DNA of 55,396 nt from Streptomyces echinoruber (GTDB lineage Bacteria > Actinomycetota > Actinomycetes > Streptomycetales > Streptomycetaceae): positions 52,201-107,596 of the forward strand of contig NZ_BMWH01000027.1 of the NCBI RefSeq assembly GCF_014651135.1. The letters run 5' to 3'. Shown piece by piece: positions 1-7,946 of this stretch. Below the pieces are notes generated by a model. It was not told the DNA's origin. It worked only from the letters and a program-made list of their open reading frames with translations, and made no database searches. The position numbers and the translations under genes are program-made. Numbering within the stretch: the stretch's first letter is position 1; each line of letters starts with the position of its first letter.

Positions 1-146
1 GCGACGCGTTCGGCGCGGTCGGCGTCGACGTCCGCGACGGCGGTGACGCGGGCGCCGCTGATCGTGCGCTGGATGCGGCGCACGTGGTCGGCGCCCATGC
101 GGCCGGTTCCGATGACGGCGATCCCGAGGTCCGCCGGCTGCGTCAT
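1..146 (-). CDS. Gfo/Idh/MocA-family dehydrogenase, N-terminal part (window-truncated)
   Basis: This is the first 48 or so codons of a leftward gene that runs off the window. The translation from ATG at 146 is MTQPADLGIAVIGTGRMGAD and continues with HVRRIQRTISGARVTAVADVD. It holds the GxGxxG Rossmann dinucleotide motif (GTGRMG, residues 13-18) and the acidic end of the second beta strand (ADVD) typical of NAD(P)-dependent sugar and inositol dehydrogenases. A purine-rich ribosome site (GGGAGGG) precedes the ATG. It is the last visible gene of the leftward transporter/isomerase operon, so an inositol 2-dehydrogenase (IolG) role is likely, but the substrate domain is outside the window. Confidence 0.8.
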   Translation of the reverse strand, partial: MTQPADLGIAVIGTGRMGADHVRRIQRTISGARVTAVADVDADRAERV

Positions 147-312
147 GGTGTCCCGCCCTCCCCCTTGCCTCGTCCGTCCCCGCGCGGCCGGCCGCGGGCC
201 GTCGCACGGCCCGGCGCCGGCGGGTGGTGCCCGGCGCTCCCGGTCGCGGGGCGCCGCCGTCCGCGGCGGGGCGGGCGCACCACCGGCCGCGCCGCCGCCC
301 CACCGCGCCGTG

Positions 313-1221
313 TCAGGCCCCGCAGCTCCTGAGGAACTTCCGCGTGCGCATTGCGATCGGCAGCGGCTTGTCCGGCTCGCACGGGTACATGTCCTGCTCG
401 ACGATGGCGAACAGCTCCACGCCGAGCTTCTGCGCCGCCGCCAGCACCGGCTCCAGCGCCGGCACCCCGGACGGCGGCTCGCACATCACCCCGCGCTGCA
501 CCGCCGGTCCGAACGGCACGCCGTGCGCCCGCACGTCCGCCAGGATCTCCGGGTCGACCTGCTTGAGGTGCAGGTAGCCGATGCGCTCGCCGTAGGTCTC
601 GATCAGTTTGACGCTGTCGCCGCCGCAGTAGGCGTAGTGCCCGGTGTCGAGGCAGAGGTTGACCAGGTCGGAGTCGGTGGAGTCGAGGAAGCGTTCGACG
701 TGCTCCTCGGTGTCGATGTGGGTGTCGGCGTGCGGATGGACGACGATGTCCAGGCCGTAGGTCTCCTTCACCTCGCGGCCGAGGCGCTCCATGCCCCGGG
801 TCAGGTGGGTCCACTGCTCGTTCGTCAGCTCCGGCGGCTCCAGGATCTCGGCGGTCTTGTCGTCGCGCCAGAAGGAGGGGATGACGACGAGGTGCTTCGC
901 GCCCATCGCCCGGGTGAGGGAGGCGACTTGGCCGACGTGCTCCCAGGTGGACTCCCACACCGCCGGGCCGCGGTGCAGGCCCGTGAAGACGGTGCCGGCG
1001 GACACCTTCAGGCCGCGCCGGTCCACCTCCTCGGTGAGGCGGGCCGGGTCGGTCGGCAGGTAGCCGTAGGGGCCGAGCTCGATCCAGGAGTAGCCGGCCT
1101 CGGCGACCTCGTCCAGGAAGCGTTGCCAGGGGACCTGCCGGGGGTCGTCGGGGAACCACACGCCCCACGAGTCGGGGGCGGAGCCGACCCGGATGCGGTC
1201 CAGGACGGGGGTCTGGGTCAT
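313..1221 (-). CDS. TIM-barrel sugar phosphate isomerase/epimerase, IolE/IolI type
   Basis: This 302-aa protein belongs to the AP-endonuclease-2-like TIM-barrel family that includes inosose dehydratase (IolE) and inosose isomerase (IolI). Family marks are an N-terminal SAPDSWGVW strand (about 14-22), a conserved HPHADTH segment near 160-170 with metal-ligand His and Asp, LCLDTGHYAYCG near 190-200, and a GERIGYLHLKQVD strand giving another His ligand. The ATG at 1221 lies 1 nt after the stop of the upstream ATPase gene, so the genes are translationally linked; GAAGGGA serves as ribosome site. The inositol genes on both sides suggest inosose dehydration or isomerisation. The exact reaction cannot be read from sequence alone. 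Confidence 0.85.
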   Translation of the reverse strand: MTQTPVLDRIRVGSAPDSWGVWFPDDPRQVPWQRFLDEVAEAGYSWIELGPYGYLPTDPARLTEEVDRRGLKVSAGTVFTGLHRGPAVWESTWEHVGQVASLTRAMGAKHLVVIPSFWRDDKTAEILEPPELTNEQWTHLTRGMERLGREVKETYGLDIVVHPHADTHIDTEEHVERFLDSTDSDLVNLCLDTGHYAYCGGDSVKLIETYGERIGYLHLKQVDPEILADVRAHGVPFGPAVQRGVMCEPPSGVPALEPVLAAAQKLGVELFAIVEQDMYPCEPDKPLPIAMRTRKFLRSCGA

Positions 1222-1222
1222 C

Positions 1223-2134
1223 TCAGGAGGTCCCTTCGGAGGAGGACGCCACGGGTGCCTGCAGGTCGCCCTCTTCGGGCAGTTCGTCCACGTCGACGCC
1301 GCGCACCTGGGCCAGCTCGTGCTTGAGCGCGGCCAGTTCGGCGCCGCCCGCCATGTGGTGGGTCAGTTCCTCGAGGCCGATCTCGCTGCGGGCGGCGGAC
1401 AGTTCCACGGTGCCCAGGCGCAGCACGGTGAAGTGGTCGCCGACCATGTAGGCGTGGTGCGGGTTGTGGGTGATGAAGATGACGCCGAGGCCGCGGTCGC
1501 GGGCGGCGGCGATGTACTTCAGCACCACGCCGGACTGCTTGACGCCGAGGGCGGCGGTCGGCTCGTCCAGGATGAGGACGCGGGCGCCGAAGTAGACGGC
1601 GCGGGCGATCACCACGCACTGGCGCTGGCCGCCGGAGAGGGTGCCGATGGGCTGCTCCAGGTCGTCCAGGACGATGCCCATGTTGCGCAGTTCCTCGTCC
1701 GCGGTCTTCTTCATGCGGGCGATGTCCAGGCGCCGGAAGGGCCAGGGGCCTTTGGTCATCTCCGAGCCGAGGAAGAAGTTGCGCCACACCGGCATCAGCG
1801 GGACGACGGCGAGGTCCTGGTAGACGGTGGCGATGCCCCGGTCGAGGGCTTCGCGCGGGGTGGTGAAGCGGACCGGCTCGCCGTCGACGAGGAACTCGCC
1901 CTCGGTGTGCTGGTGCAGCCCGGAGATGATCTTGATGAGGGTGGACTTGCCGGCGCCGTTGTCGCCGAGCACGCAGGTCACCCGGCCGGGGTGGACGGCG
2001 AGGTCGACGCCGTGCAGGGCGTGGATGTTGCCGTAGGACTTGCCGGCGCCCCGCAGTTCGACCAGGGGGCGGTCCCGCTCGGGCGGGGTGTCGGCGAGGA
2101 CGGCGCCGTGGGTTCCGGTTCCGTTGGTCGTCAT
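1223..2134 (-). CDS. Sugar/inositol ABC transporter ATP-binding protein
   Basis: This 303-aa ATPase energises uptake by the permease and binding protein encoded just upstream. Walker A GDNGAGKS is at 57-64, signature LSGGQ at 166-170, Walker B VLILDEP at 186-192 and the switch His at about 223. It has one ATPase domain, unlike the two-domain RbsA/XylG/MglA proteins of about 500 aa, so it probably works as a homodimer, as in other single-domain CUT2-type systems of actinobacteria. The ATG at 2134 is preceded by GGAGGTGA at good spacing. The frame is open further upstream into the permease gene, but those extra residues are shadow sequence. Substrate is inferred from context (inositol or a related polyol). 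Confidence 0.9.
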   Translation of the reverse strand: MTTNGTGTHGAVLADTPPERDRPLVELRGAGKSYGNIHALHGVDLAVHPGRVTCVLGDNGAGKSTLIKIISGLHQHTEGEFLVDGEPVRFTTPREALDRGIATVYQDLAVVPLMPVWRNFFLGSEMTKGPWPFRRLDIARMKKTADEELRNMGIVLDDLEQPIGTLSGGQRQCVVIARAVYFGARVLILDEPTAALGVKQSGVVLKYIAAARDRGLGVIFITHNPHHAYMVGDHFTVLRLGTVELSAARSEIGLEELTHHMAGGAELAALKHELAQVRGVDVDELPEEGDLQAPVASSSEGTS

Positions 2135-2142
2135 GGGGTCGG

Positions 2143-3222
2143 TCACCTCCGGGTCGCCGTGCGCTGGACCCACAGATTGATCAGGACGGCGCCGAGGAGC
2201 ATCACGCCGAGGAAGGCCTTGAACCAGTCGGGGTTCCAGCCGGCGTAGACGATGCCCTGGTTCACCATGCCGAACATGAAGGCGCCGAAGACCGGGCCGA
2301 TCGCGGAGCCGTAGCCGCCGGTGAGCAGGCAGCCGCCGATGACGGCCGCGGCGATGTAGATGAGCTCCTGGCCGACGCCCTCGCCGGACTGCACGGTGTT
2401 GAAGGAGAACAGCTGGTGCATGCCGACGAACCAGGCGCCGAAGCCGACGAGCATGAACAGCGAGATCTTGGTGAAGGTGACGGGGACGCCGACCGCGCGG
2501 GCGCTGTCCTTGTTGCCGCCGACCGCGAAGATCCAGTTGCCGTATTTGGTGCGCAGCAGCACCCAGGTGGCCAGGGCGGCGTAGAACAGCCACCACACCA
2601 CGGTGATCTTCACCTGGACGCCGCCGACGTCGAAGGACGACGCGAAGATCTTCTTCGCCTGGTCGAAGCCGTCCATGTCGCTGATGTCGTCGGTGGCGAC
2701 GTTGCCGGTGACCAGCTTGGTCACCGCGAGGTTCACGCCCTGCAGGATCAGGAACGTGCCGAGGGTGACCAGGAAGCTCGGCAGGCCGGTCTTGACCAGC
2801 ATCCAGCCGTTGAACGCGCCGATCCCCAACGAGACGACCAGGGCGACGACCACGCCCATCCAGACGTTGAGGGTGAGCTGGTAGCTGAGCATGCTCGCGG
2901 TCAGCGCGGAGGTGATCACCGCGACGCCGGCGGAGAGGTCGAACTCGCCGCCGATCATCAGCAGCGCCACGGGCAGCGCCATGATGCCGATGGTCGACGA
3001 CTGGTAGAGCACCGTCGCCATCGAACTGCCCTGGCGGACCGTGGGCGCCGCGACGAGGAAGAAGACGAACACGGCGACGGCGCCCAGGAAGACGCCGACC
3101 TCCGGCCGGGCGAGCAGCCGCAGCGCCGGCGGGCGCCGCGCGGTCCGTCCGTCGCTCTCCTTCCGGCCGGGGGCCGGCGGTGTGGTCACCGCCGGCGCAG
3201 CCTGCTGGGTCATACCGATCAC
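2143..3222 (-). CDS. Sugar ABC transporter permease (RbsC/CUT2 family)
   Basis: This membrane protein of about 359 aa has a cytoplasmic Pro/Arg-rich start and eight to ten hydrophobic segments. It carries the BPD_transp_2 signature region: GGEFDLSAGV near 100, which is the conserved loop of ribose/xylose-type permeases, and an ALGTF-like segment LVTLGTFLILQG further on. A GTG at 3222 overlaps the stop codon of the binding-protein gene (GTGA) and has GAAGGG six nt upstream. An ATG at 3213 (MTQQAAP) is the alternative start but has poor spacing. I chose the GTG on ribosome-site grounds. It forms the pore of the transporter whose ATPase and lipoprotein flank it. Confidence 0.88.
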   Translation of the reverse strand: MIGMTQQAAPAVTTPPAPGRKESDGRTARRPPALRLLARPEVGVFLGAVAVFVFFLVAAPTVRQGSSMATVLYQSSTIGIMALPVALLMIGGEFDLSAGVAVITSALTASMLSYQLTLNVWMGVVVALVVSLGIGAFNGWMLVKTGLPSFLVTLGTFLILQGVNLAVTKLVTGNVATDDISDMDGFDQAKKIFASSFDVGGVQVKITVVWWLFYAALATWVLLRTKYGNWIFAVGGNKDSARAVGVPVTFTKISLFMLVGFGAWFVGMHQLFSFNTVQSGEGVGQELIYIAAAVIGGCLLTGGYGSAIGPVFGAFMFGMVNQGIVYAGWNPDWFKAFLGVMLLGAVLINLWVQRTATRR

Positions 3223-4238
3223 CGAGTGCCCTTCGCGGCGAACTGGGCGACCTTGTCGACGTTGGTCTTGTCGACGAAGGCGGGGCCGGTCAGCACCGGC
3301 TGCTCGCCGCCGCCGCTGTAGTTGCCGTTGTTCTTGTAGAGCCACAGGGAGTCGATCGCCAGGTAGCCCTGCAGGTAGGGCTGCTGGTCGACGGCGAACT
3401 GGATGGTCCCGTTCTGGATGGCCTTGGTGAGGTCCTTGTTCAGGTCGAAGGTGGCGATCCTGGCCTTGCTGCCGGCGTCGCTCACCGACTGCACCGCGGT
3501 CAGCGCGAAGGGGGCGCCGAGGGTGGCGACGTAGTCGATGGACTTGTCCTGCTTCAGCTTCGCGGTGATCGTCGACTTCACGGACGGCATGTCGGTGCCG
3601 TTGACGTAGAGGACGTCGGTCTTGCCGCTGAAGGTCTTCTTCACGCCGTCGCAGCGCTGGGTGAGGCCGATGTTGCCCTGCTCCTGGATGACGCAGACGG
3701 TGTGCTTGGCGCCGACCTCGTTGAGCTTCTTGCCGAAGGCCTCGCCGGCGACGGTCTCGTCCTGGCCGAAGAACTCCAGCAGGCCGAGCTTCTTCCAGTC
3801 GCTGACGCCGGAGTTGAGGCCGACGACGGGTATGTTGGCGCCCTTGGCCTTGGCGACGACGCTCTTGAGGGCGTCGGGCTTGGCGAGGGTGACGGCGATG
3901 CCGTCGACCTTCTGGTCGATCGCGTTCTGCACCAGGTTCGCCTGGTTGCCGGCGTTGGGATCGGCGGAGTAGACCAGCTTGATGTTGTCCTTGGCGGCGG
4001 CGGCCTCGGCGCCCTTGCGGACGATGTCCCAGAACGTGTCGCCGGGTGACTGGTGCGTGACCAGTGCGACCGTCATGCGCGGGGTGGTGGCCTTGCCCGC
4101 GGAGGCGTTCGCCCCACCCTCCTCGGACTTCTTGCCCCCGGAGCTGCTGGAGCAGCCGGCGAGGGTCAGGGCCGCCGCCGCGGCGAGGGCCACGAAGGGG
4201 GCGAGTCTGCGGGAGCGGGGGTGGGAAGAGCGGTCCAT
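3219..4238 (-). CDS. Sugar ABC transporter substrate-binding lipoprotein
   Basis: This 339-aa protein is the receptor of the transporter. It has a lipoprotein signal: positively charged start (MDRSSHPRSRR), hydrophobic core and lipobox LAGC with the lipidated Cys at about 29, followed by a Ser/Gly linker. The mature part is a type-1 periplasmic-binding fold of the RbsB class (VALVTHQSPGDTFWDIVRKG, the DGIAVTLAKPDAL segment and the VDQQPYLQGYLAIDSLWLY hinge near the C terminus). It is the first gene of the leftward operon, 150 bp from the symmetric operator at 4390-4459. GAGGTGCAGGAAAG precedes the ATG. The ligand is probably inositol or another polyol, from context only. Confidence 0.9.
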   Translation of the reverse strand: MDRSSHPRSRRLAPFVALAAAAALTLAGCSSSSGGKKSEEGGANASAGKATTPRMTVALVTHQSPGDTFWDIVRKGAEAAAAKDNIKLVYSADPNAGNQANLVQNAIDQKVDGIAVTLAKPDALKSVVAKAKGANIPVVGLNSGVSDWKKLGLLEFFGQDETVAGEAFGKKLNEVGAKHTVCVIQEQGNIGLTQRCDGVKKTFSGKTDVLYVNGTDMPSVKSTITAKLKQDKSIDYVATLGAPFALTAVQSVSDAGSKARIATFDLNKDLTKAIQNGTIQFAVDQQPYLQGYLAIDSLWLYKNNGNYSGGGEQPVLTGPAFVDKTNVDKVAQFAAKGTR

Positions 4239-4389
4239 CTTTCCTGCACCTCACTGTGCGACCGGGGGGGAGACGAGGGGGCGAGGTCCGGTGGCCGGTT
4301 CTCGCTGCTTGCGTAAGGGTGCCGCGCTGCGGTTGTCGTGCCGCGTTGCGGCTGTTGCGCTGGGACGCGATCCAATCCCTTGGGGCGCC

Positions 4390-4459
4390 CGCTGTCAATA
4401 CTTTGTTAAGACATCATTTCACAAGCAGGTCCGAATGTAAGTACAAACTATTGACAGCG
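4390..4459. promoter_or_regulatory. Symmetric divergent promoter/operator of the inositol gene cluster
   Basis: This AT-rich island lies between the transporter operon (leftward) and iolC (rightward). CGCTGTCAATA at 4390-4400 is repeated as its exact reverse complement at 4449-4459. Mirrored TTTGT (4402-4406) and ACAAA (4443-4447) keep the same centre (4424.5), as does a mirrored ACAT. Each outer arm contains TTGACA in the outward direction (minus 4398-4393, plus 4451-4456), a consensus -35 box for each operon. Possible -10 boxes lie 17-18 nt further out. The left half alone is also dyadic (TGTC...GACA, 4393-4413). It is probably bound by the GntR regulator encoded at 9868-10671. Confidence 0.75.
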
Positions 4460-4567
4460 TCGCCGTCCGGGGCCTACACCTGGGAGGCGGCAGGACCCGC
4501 GCGGAAGGCGTCCCGAGGACCTTCCGGCGGTGCCCGCATCCCCCGCCCAGTCCGAGGAGCATCGCGC

Positions 4568-5527
4568 ATGGCCGCATCATCCCAGCCCTTCGATCTGATC
4601 ACGATGGGCCGTATCGGCGTCGATCTCTACCCGTTGCAGTCCGGTGTCCCACTGAGCCGGGTGGAGACCTTCGGCAAGTTCCTCGGCGGCTCGGCCGCCA
4701 ACGTGGCGGTCGCCGCGGCCCGCCTCGGCCGCCGTACGGCGGTGATCACCCGCACCGGCGACGATCCCTTCGGCACCTACCTGCACGAGGCGCTGCGGGA
4801 GTTCGGGGTCGACGACCGCTGGGTCACGCCCGTACCCGGACTGCCCACCCCGATCACCTTCTGCGAGATCTTCCCGCCGGACGACTTCCCGCTCTACTTC
4901 TACCGGCAGCCCAAGGCGCCCGATCTGGAGATCCGCGGCGACGAACTGGACCACTCCGCCCTGCGCCGCGCGCGCATCTTCTGGATGACCGGCACCGGGC
5001 TGAGCGAGGAGCCCAGCCGCTCGGCGACGCTCGCCGCGCTCCGGGCGCGGGACAGGGCCGGCACCACCGTCTTCGACCTGGACTGGCGCCCGATGTTCTG
5101 GCGGGACCCCGAGCAGGCCCGCCCCCACTACCGGGAGGCGCTGCGGTACGCCACCGTCGCCGTCGGCAACCTCGACGAGTGCGAGGTCGCCACCGGGGTG
5201 CGCGAGCCGCAGGCCTGCGCGGAGGCGCTGCTGGCGGCGGGGGTGGAGCTCGCCGTGGTCAAGCAGGGCCCCAAGGGCGTCCTCGCCGTGCACCGCGACG
5301 GCGGCCGCGCCGAGGTGCCGCCGGTTCCGGTCGAGGTCGTCAACGGCCTCGGCGCCGGCGACGCCTTCGGCGGCTCCCTGTGCCACGGCCTGCTCTCCGG
5401 CTGGGACCTGGAGCGCGTCATGCGCCACGCCAACGCGGCCGGCGCCCTCGTCGCCTCCCGCCTCGCCTGCTCCTCGGCGATGCCCACGGCGAAGGAGGTG
5501 GAGGAACTGCTGGCGTCCCTGGCCTGA
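4568..5527 (+). CDS. iolC: 5-dehydro-2-deoxygluconokinase
   Basis: This 319-aa PfkB-family kinase is expected to phosphorylate 5-dehydro-2-deoxygluconate in myo-inositol catabolism. PfkB signature 1 is GKFLGGSAANVAVAAARLG (36-54) and signature 2 holds GAGDAF (262-267) with catalytic Asp265; the PP-DDFPLYFYR segment (about 103-113) is characteristic of IolC rather than ribokinase. The start is ATG 4568 (MAASSQPFDLITMGR), with GAGGAG eight nt upstream. The frame is open much further upstream, but through the promoter, so the longer start is rejected. First gene of the rightward operon, followed by a 540-bp spacer before the aldolase-like gene. Confidence 0.93.
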   Translation: MAASSQPFDLITMGRIGVDLYPLQSGVPLSRVETFGKFLGGSAANVAVAAARLGRRTAVITRTGDDPFGTYLHEALREFGVDDRWVTPVPGLPTPITFCEIFPPDDFPLYFYRQPKAPDLEIRGDELDHSALRRARIFWMTGTGLSEEPSRSATLAALRARDRAGTTVFDLDWRPMFWRDPEQARPHYREALRYATVAVGNLDECEVATGVREPQACAEALLAAGVELAVVKQGPKGVLAVHRDGGRAEVPPVPVEVVNGLGAGDAFGGSLCHGLLSGWDLERVMRHANAAGALVASRLACSSAMPTAKEVEELLASLA

Positions 5528-6067
5528 CCCCGTGCCTGACCCCGATGCCGGTGTCCGCGCACGGCGGGCGGGACGGGAGGGCGGCGGGACCGCCGGGTCC
5601 GGTGCCCGGTACCCGGCAACCTGCCCCCCCGGGCGCCGGGAATCCGGGCGGCCGGACCGGTCGGCCGAGCCCGGTCCCGGCCGACGGGCACACGCTCACG
5701 GAGCCGGTCCGGCGCCCGGAACGGGACACCGACCGAGCCGAGCGAGCCGCCGGACGCACCAAGCGGTCGGGCACACCGGGTGGTCGGGCGCACCGAGCGG
5801 CCGGACGCACGAGCACACCGCATCCGACCGGCCGGCAGCCGCACACAACCGGCCCCCACTGCCCGACCTCGCCGGCCGCCACCGCGCGGCCGCGCGGCCA
5901 CCGCCACCGTCCCGCCACCGCAGAACCCCGCCCCCGGCACCGCCCCCCGACCGACCACCCCCACCACCCCGCCGGCGCCCCGAGGCCGCACCCGGCCCAC
6001 TCCCCCAGCGGCCCACCCGGCCCACCCGGCCGCCCCGGCCGGCCGAGCCACCCGAACGGAGCCTGTC
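5528..6067. repeat. GC-rich spacer with degenerate repeats between iolC and the aldolase-like gene
   Basis: No gene is visible in these 540 bp. The sequence is extremely GC-rich, and its open frames translate as Pro/Arg/Thr-rich low-complexity polypeptides on both strands. It contains many degenerate copies of CGGTCGGGC, CCGGACGCAC and GGGCACACC words, most regular at about 5740-5830. The operon therefore has an unusually long internal gap; no internal promoter is obvious. Confidence 0.6.
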
Positions 6068-6946
6068 TTGACCCTCAGCATCCCCGACCTCACCGCGGTC
6101 AGAGCCCGCCGTCCGGAGGCGGTCGCGGAGGCGGCCGCGCGCCGGGTGCGGCGTCCGCTGCTCGGCGACCGCGGCCGCCTGATGATCGTCGCCGCCGACC
6201 ACCCGGCCCGCGGCGCGCTCGGCGCCGGCGGCCGCGAGCTGGCCATGGCCAACCGCGCCGAGCTGCTGGAACGCCTGTGCCTGGCCCTCTCCCGCCCCGG
6301 CGTCGACGGCGTGCTGGCCACCGCCGACATCCTGGAGGATCTGCTGCTGCTCGGCGCGCTGGAGAACAAGGTCGCCATCGGCTCCATGAACCGCGGTGGC
6401 CTGGCCGGCGCCGCCTTCGAACTCGACGACCGCTTCACCGGCCACCGCGCCGCCGACCTGGCCCGGCTGCGCTTCGACGCCGGCAAGCTGCTGCTGCGCC
6501 TCGACTACACCGACCCCGGCTCCCTGGCCACCCTGGAGGCCGCCGCCCGCGCCGTGAACGACATGGCCGCCCACCGCCTGCCCGTCTTCGTCGAGCCCTT
6601 CCTCAGCCACCGCCGCCACGGCCGGGTGCACCACGACCTGTCCGCCCCGGCCGTCACCCGCGCCATCGCCATCGCCTCCGGTCTGGGCGGCACCTCCGCC
6701 TACACCTGGCTGAAACTCCCCGTCACCGACGACCCCGACGCCATGGCCCAGGCGCTGGCCGCCTCCACCCTGCCCGCCGTCCTGCTCGGCGGTGAGGTCG
6801 GCGACGACCCGGACGCCACCTTCGACAAGTGGCGCAAGGCCCTGCGCCTGCCCACCGTGCACGGCCTGATCGCCGGCCGCGCCCTGCTCTACCCGCCCGA
6901 CGACGACGTCGCCGCCGCCGTCGACACCGCCGTGGCCCTGCTGTGA
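6068..6946 (+). CDS. Cgl0159-type (beta/alpha)8 aldolase-like protein
   Basis: This protein of about 292 aa resembles the Cgl0159 family of TIM-barrel proteins found in actinobacterial inositol clusters, related to class I/LacD-DeoC-type aldolases. Visible marks are the N-terminal LMIVAADHPARGALG strand, DGVLATADILEDLLLLGAL, LLLRLDYTDP, LPVFVEPFLSH and a C-terminal phosphate-site-like PAVLLGGEVGDDP. Its likely job is the cleavage step done elsewhere by IolJ (DKGP to dihydroxyacetone phosphate and malonate semialdehyde), since no classical iolJ is seen. The start is TTG 6068, chosen because GGAG lies six nt upstream and no ATG/GTG fits. Function is inferred from context and family. Confidence 0.82.
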   Translation: MTLSIPDLTAVRARRPEAVAEAAARRVRRPLLGDRGRLMIVAADHPARGALGAGGRELAMANRAELLERLCLALSRPGVDGVLATADILEDLLLLGALENKVAIGSMNRGGLAGAAFELDDRFTGHRAADLARLRFDAGKLLLRLDYTDPGSLATLEAAARAVNDMAAHRLPVFVEPFLSHRRHGRVHHDLSAPAVTRAIAIASGLGGTSAYTWLKLPVTDDPDAMAQALAASTLPAVLLGGEVGDDPDATFDKWRKALRLPTVHGLIAGRALLYPPDDDVAAAVDTAVALL

Positions 6947-7043
6947 GGACGAAGACCGGGACGCCCCGCCCCGATCCCGGGAACCGGCCACGCCGACCGG
7001 CCGCCGCCGACGACGACCCGCGACGCCGAGGAGACAGCAGACG

Positions 7044-7946
7044 ATGACCTCCAGCCCGTACCACCTTCCCGCCGGCAAGGCCCTGGGCGGCCCGTACACC
7101 GTGGACGTCACCCCCGCCACCGCCGGCTGGGGCTACTCCAGCCTGCGCGTGCTGGAGCTGCCGCCGGGCGGCTCGCACACCTTCGGCACTGAGGAGAGCG
7201 AGTGGATCGTGCTGCCGCTCGCCGGGGGCTGCACCGTGGCCTGCGCCGACGACTCCGGTCACGCCACCTTCGCCCTCACCGGCCGCGACAGCGTCTTCAC
7301 CGCGGTCAGTGACTTCGCGTACGTGCCGCGCGAGGCCCGCGTCACCGTCGCCTCCGACGGCGGCGGCCGGTTCGCGCTGACCGGCGCCCGCTGCACCCGC
7401 CGGCTGCCCGCCCGCTACGGGCCGGCCGAGTCGGTCCCGGTGGAGCTGCGCGGCACGGGCAACTGCTCCCGTCAGGTGAACAACTTCGGCGCGGCCGGGG
7501 TCTTCGAGTGCGACAAGCTCATCGCGGTGGAAGTGCTCACCCCGGGCGGCAACTGGTCGTCGTTCCCGCCGCACAAGCACGACGAGCACCGTCCCGGCGA
7601 GGAGTCGGTCCTGGAGGAGATCTACTACTTCGAGTTCGCCGCCCACGACGGCACGCCCGGCCTCGGCTACCAGCGGGTCTCCCCCTCCGGGCGGGGCCGC
7701 GGCACGGACGTGCTGGCCGAGGTCCGCGACGGCGACGTCGTGCTCATCCCGGACGGCTGGCACGGGCCGTCGATGGCCGTGCCCGGCCACCACATGTACT
7801 ACCTCAACGTCATGGCCGGCCCCGGGGCCGAACGTGCCTGGCTGATCTGCGACCACCCCGACCACGCCTGGATCCGCGGCACCTGGCCGGGCCGGCCCGT
7901 CGACCCCCGTCTGCCCCTCTACACCGCGCCCGAGAGGTCCCGATGA
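7044..7946 (+). CDS. iolB: 5-deoxy-glucuronate isomerase
   Basis: This 300-aa bicupin converts 5-deoxy-glucuronate to 5-dehydro-2-deoxygluconate. The translation is collinear with IolB from the N-terminal YHLPAGKALGGPYTV through the cupin metal site: PPHKHDEH (about 173-180), then EESVLEEIYYFEF supplying the Glu ligand, and the late His in VLIPDGWHGPSMAVPGHHMYYLNVMAG. GGAGACAGCAGACG precedes ATG 7044. Its stop overlaps the iolD start (ATGA at 7943-7946), so the two are translationally coupled. Confidence 0.95.
   Translation: MTSSPYHLPAGKALGGPYTVDVTPATAGWGYSSLRVLELPPGGSHTFGTEESEWIVLPLAGGCTVACADDSGHATFALTGRDSVFTAVSDFAYVPREARVTVASDGGGRFALTGARCTRRLPARYGPAESVPVELRGTGNCSRQVNNFGAAGVFECDKLIAVEVLTPGGNWSSFPPHKHDEHRPGEESVLEEIYYFEFAAHDGTPGLGYQRVSPSGRGRGTDVLAEVRDGDVVLIPDGWHGPSMAVPGHHMYYLNVMAGPGAERAWLICDHPDHAWIRGTWPGRPVDPRLPLYTAPERSR

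Noticed and set aside
43..1326. Long plus-strand frame opposite the isomerase gene
   Set aside because: Its translation is Arg/Gly/Val-rich shadow sequence antisense to a clear TIM-barrel gene.
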